Assembly: GCF_013778305.1 (NCBI RefSeq)
Contig: NZ_JACEIC010000001.1
Span: 186,001-250,000, forward strand
DNA: 64,000 nt
Source of the DNA: Nocardioides agri
GTDB taxonomy: Bacteria; Actinomycetota; Actinomycetes; Propionibacteriales; Nocardioidaceae
Reading direction: 5' to 3'
The position numbers and the translations under genes are program-made. This document shows positions 63,993-64,000 of the stretch, in pieces. The notes beneath the pieces are model-generated. The model saw only the letters and a program-made list of their open reading frames with translations, was not told where the DNA came from and searched no databases. How positions within the stretch are numbered: the stretch's first letter is position 1; the number at the start of each line of letters is the position of its first letter.

Positions 63993-64000
63993 TCCAGCCA

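Overview
The window is chromosomal DNA of a high-GC Gram-positive bacterium (Actinomycetota). GC content is visibly above 70 percent and GTG starts are common. The gene content is typically actinobacterial: a pknL-type kinase with PASTA repeats next to an Rv2175c homologue, DUF3040, SAV_6107-type HEPN, Wag31/DivIVA, SepF, PriA in place of HisA, and DUF222/HNH. Gene order resembles Mycobacterium tuberculosis around Rv2150-Rv2178 and Rv1539-Rv1611, but the detail (HGxxPAAW protein, TgpA-DUF58-MoxR beside mraZ) fits Nocardioidaceae or relatives better. That family-level placement is an inference from gene content.

Layout. 1-13.8 kb: a truncated lipoprotein lipase; a zinc-ribbon membrane protein; DAHP synthase; a frameshifted EamA transporter; endonuclease IV; the PknL kinase divergent from its Rv2175c-like partner; polyprenyl synthetase; metF; a CrtI-like desaturase; ArsC-like and YbaK-like proteins; then a small block with a perfect LexA/SOS box in front of a HEPN gene, a methyltransferase and a DUF3040 protein. 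13.9-18.6 kb: the MoxR-DUF58-transglutaminase operon on the minus strand, divergent from the dcw cluster. 19.0-37.7 kb: the division and cell wall cluster in canonical order: mraZ, small membrane protein, rsmH, ftsL, ftsI, murE, murF, mraY, murD, ftsW, murG, murC, ftsQ, ftsZ, pgeF, yggS-like, sepF, yggT, divIVA. Most of these genes overlap by a few bases, and mraZ is preceded by a GTGG array with a 10-bp period that looks like its own operator. 37.8-46.9 kb: a DksA-type zinc finger with a Lys/Ala repeat tail, lspA, an RluA-type pseudouridine synthase, a GNAT-chorismate mutase fusion, dnaE and two membrane-associated proteins.

46.9-64 kb: a DUF2510 gene sits between two perfect 38-bp direct repeats, apparently a recent insertion between two convergent genes. 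Then come ybaK, a Lon-substrate-domain protein and the histidine operon hisD-C-B-H-(small membrane protein)-priA-hisF. hisI is separated from hisF by about 8 kb of accessory genes: a micro-membrane protein, a beta-propeller lipoprotein, a TIGR03085-like protein, a heterodimeric ABC exporter with a predicted degenerate ATP site, a DUF222/HNH gene with an SOS-like box, and an arginase-fold protein with an altered metal site. The window ends in the Trp-region membrane protein and an HGxxPAAW protein.

Three themes recur. First, more than a dozen starts lie 5-8 nt downstream of a TANNNT -10 box, which predicts leaderless mRNAs. Second, two LexA-type boxes mark DNA-damage-inducible units. Third, many intergenic spaces hold long perfect inverted repeats. 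No tRNA, rRNA, CRISPR array or integrase was seen.
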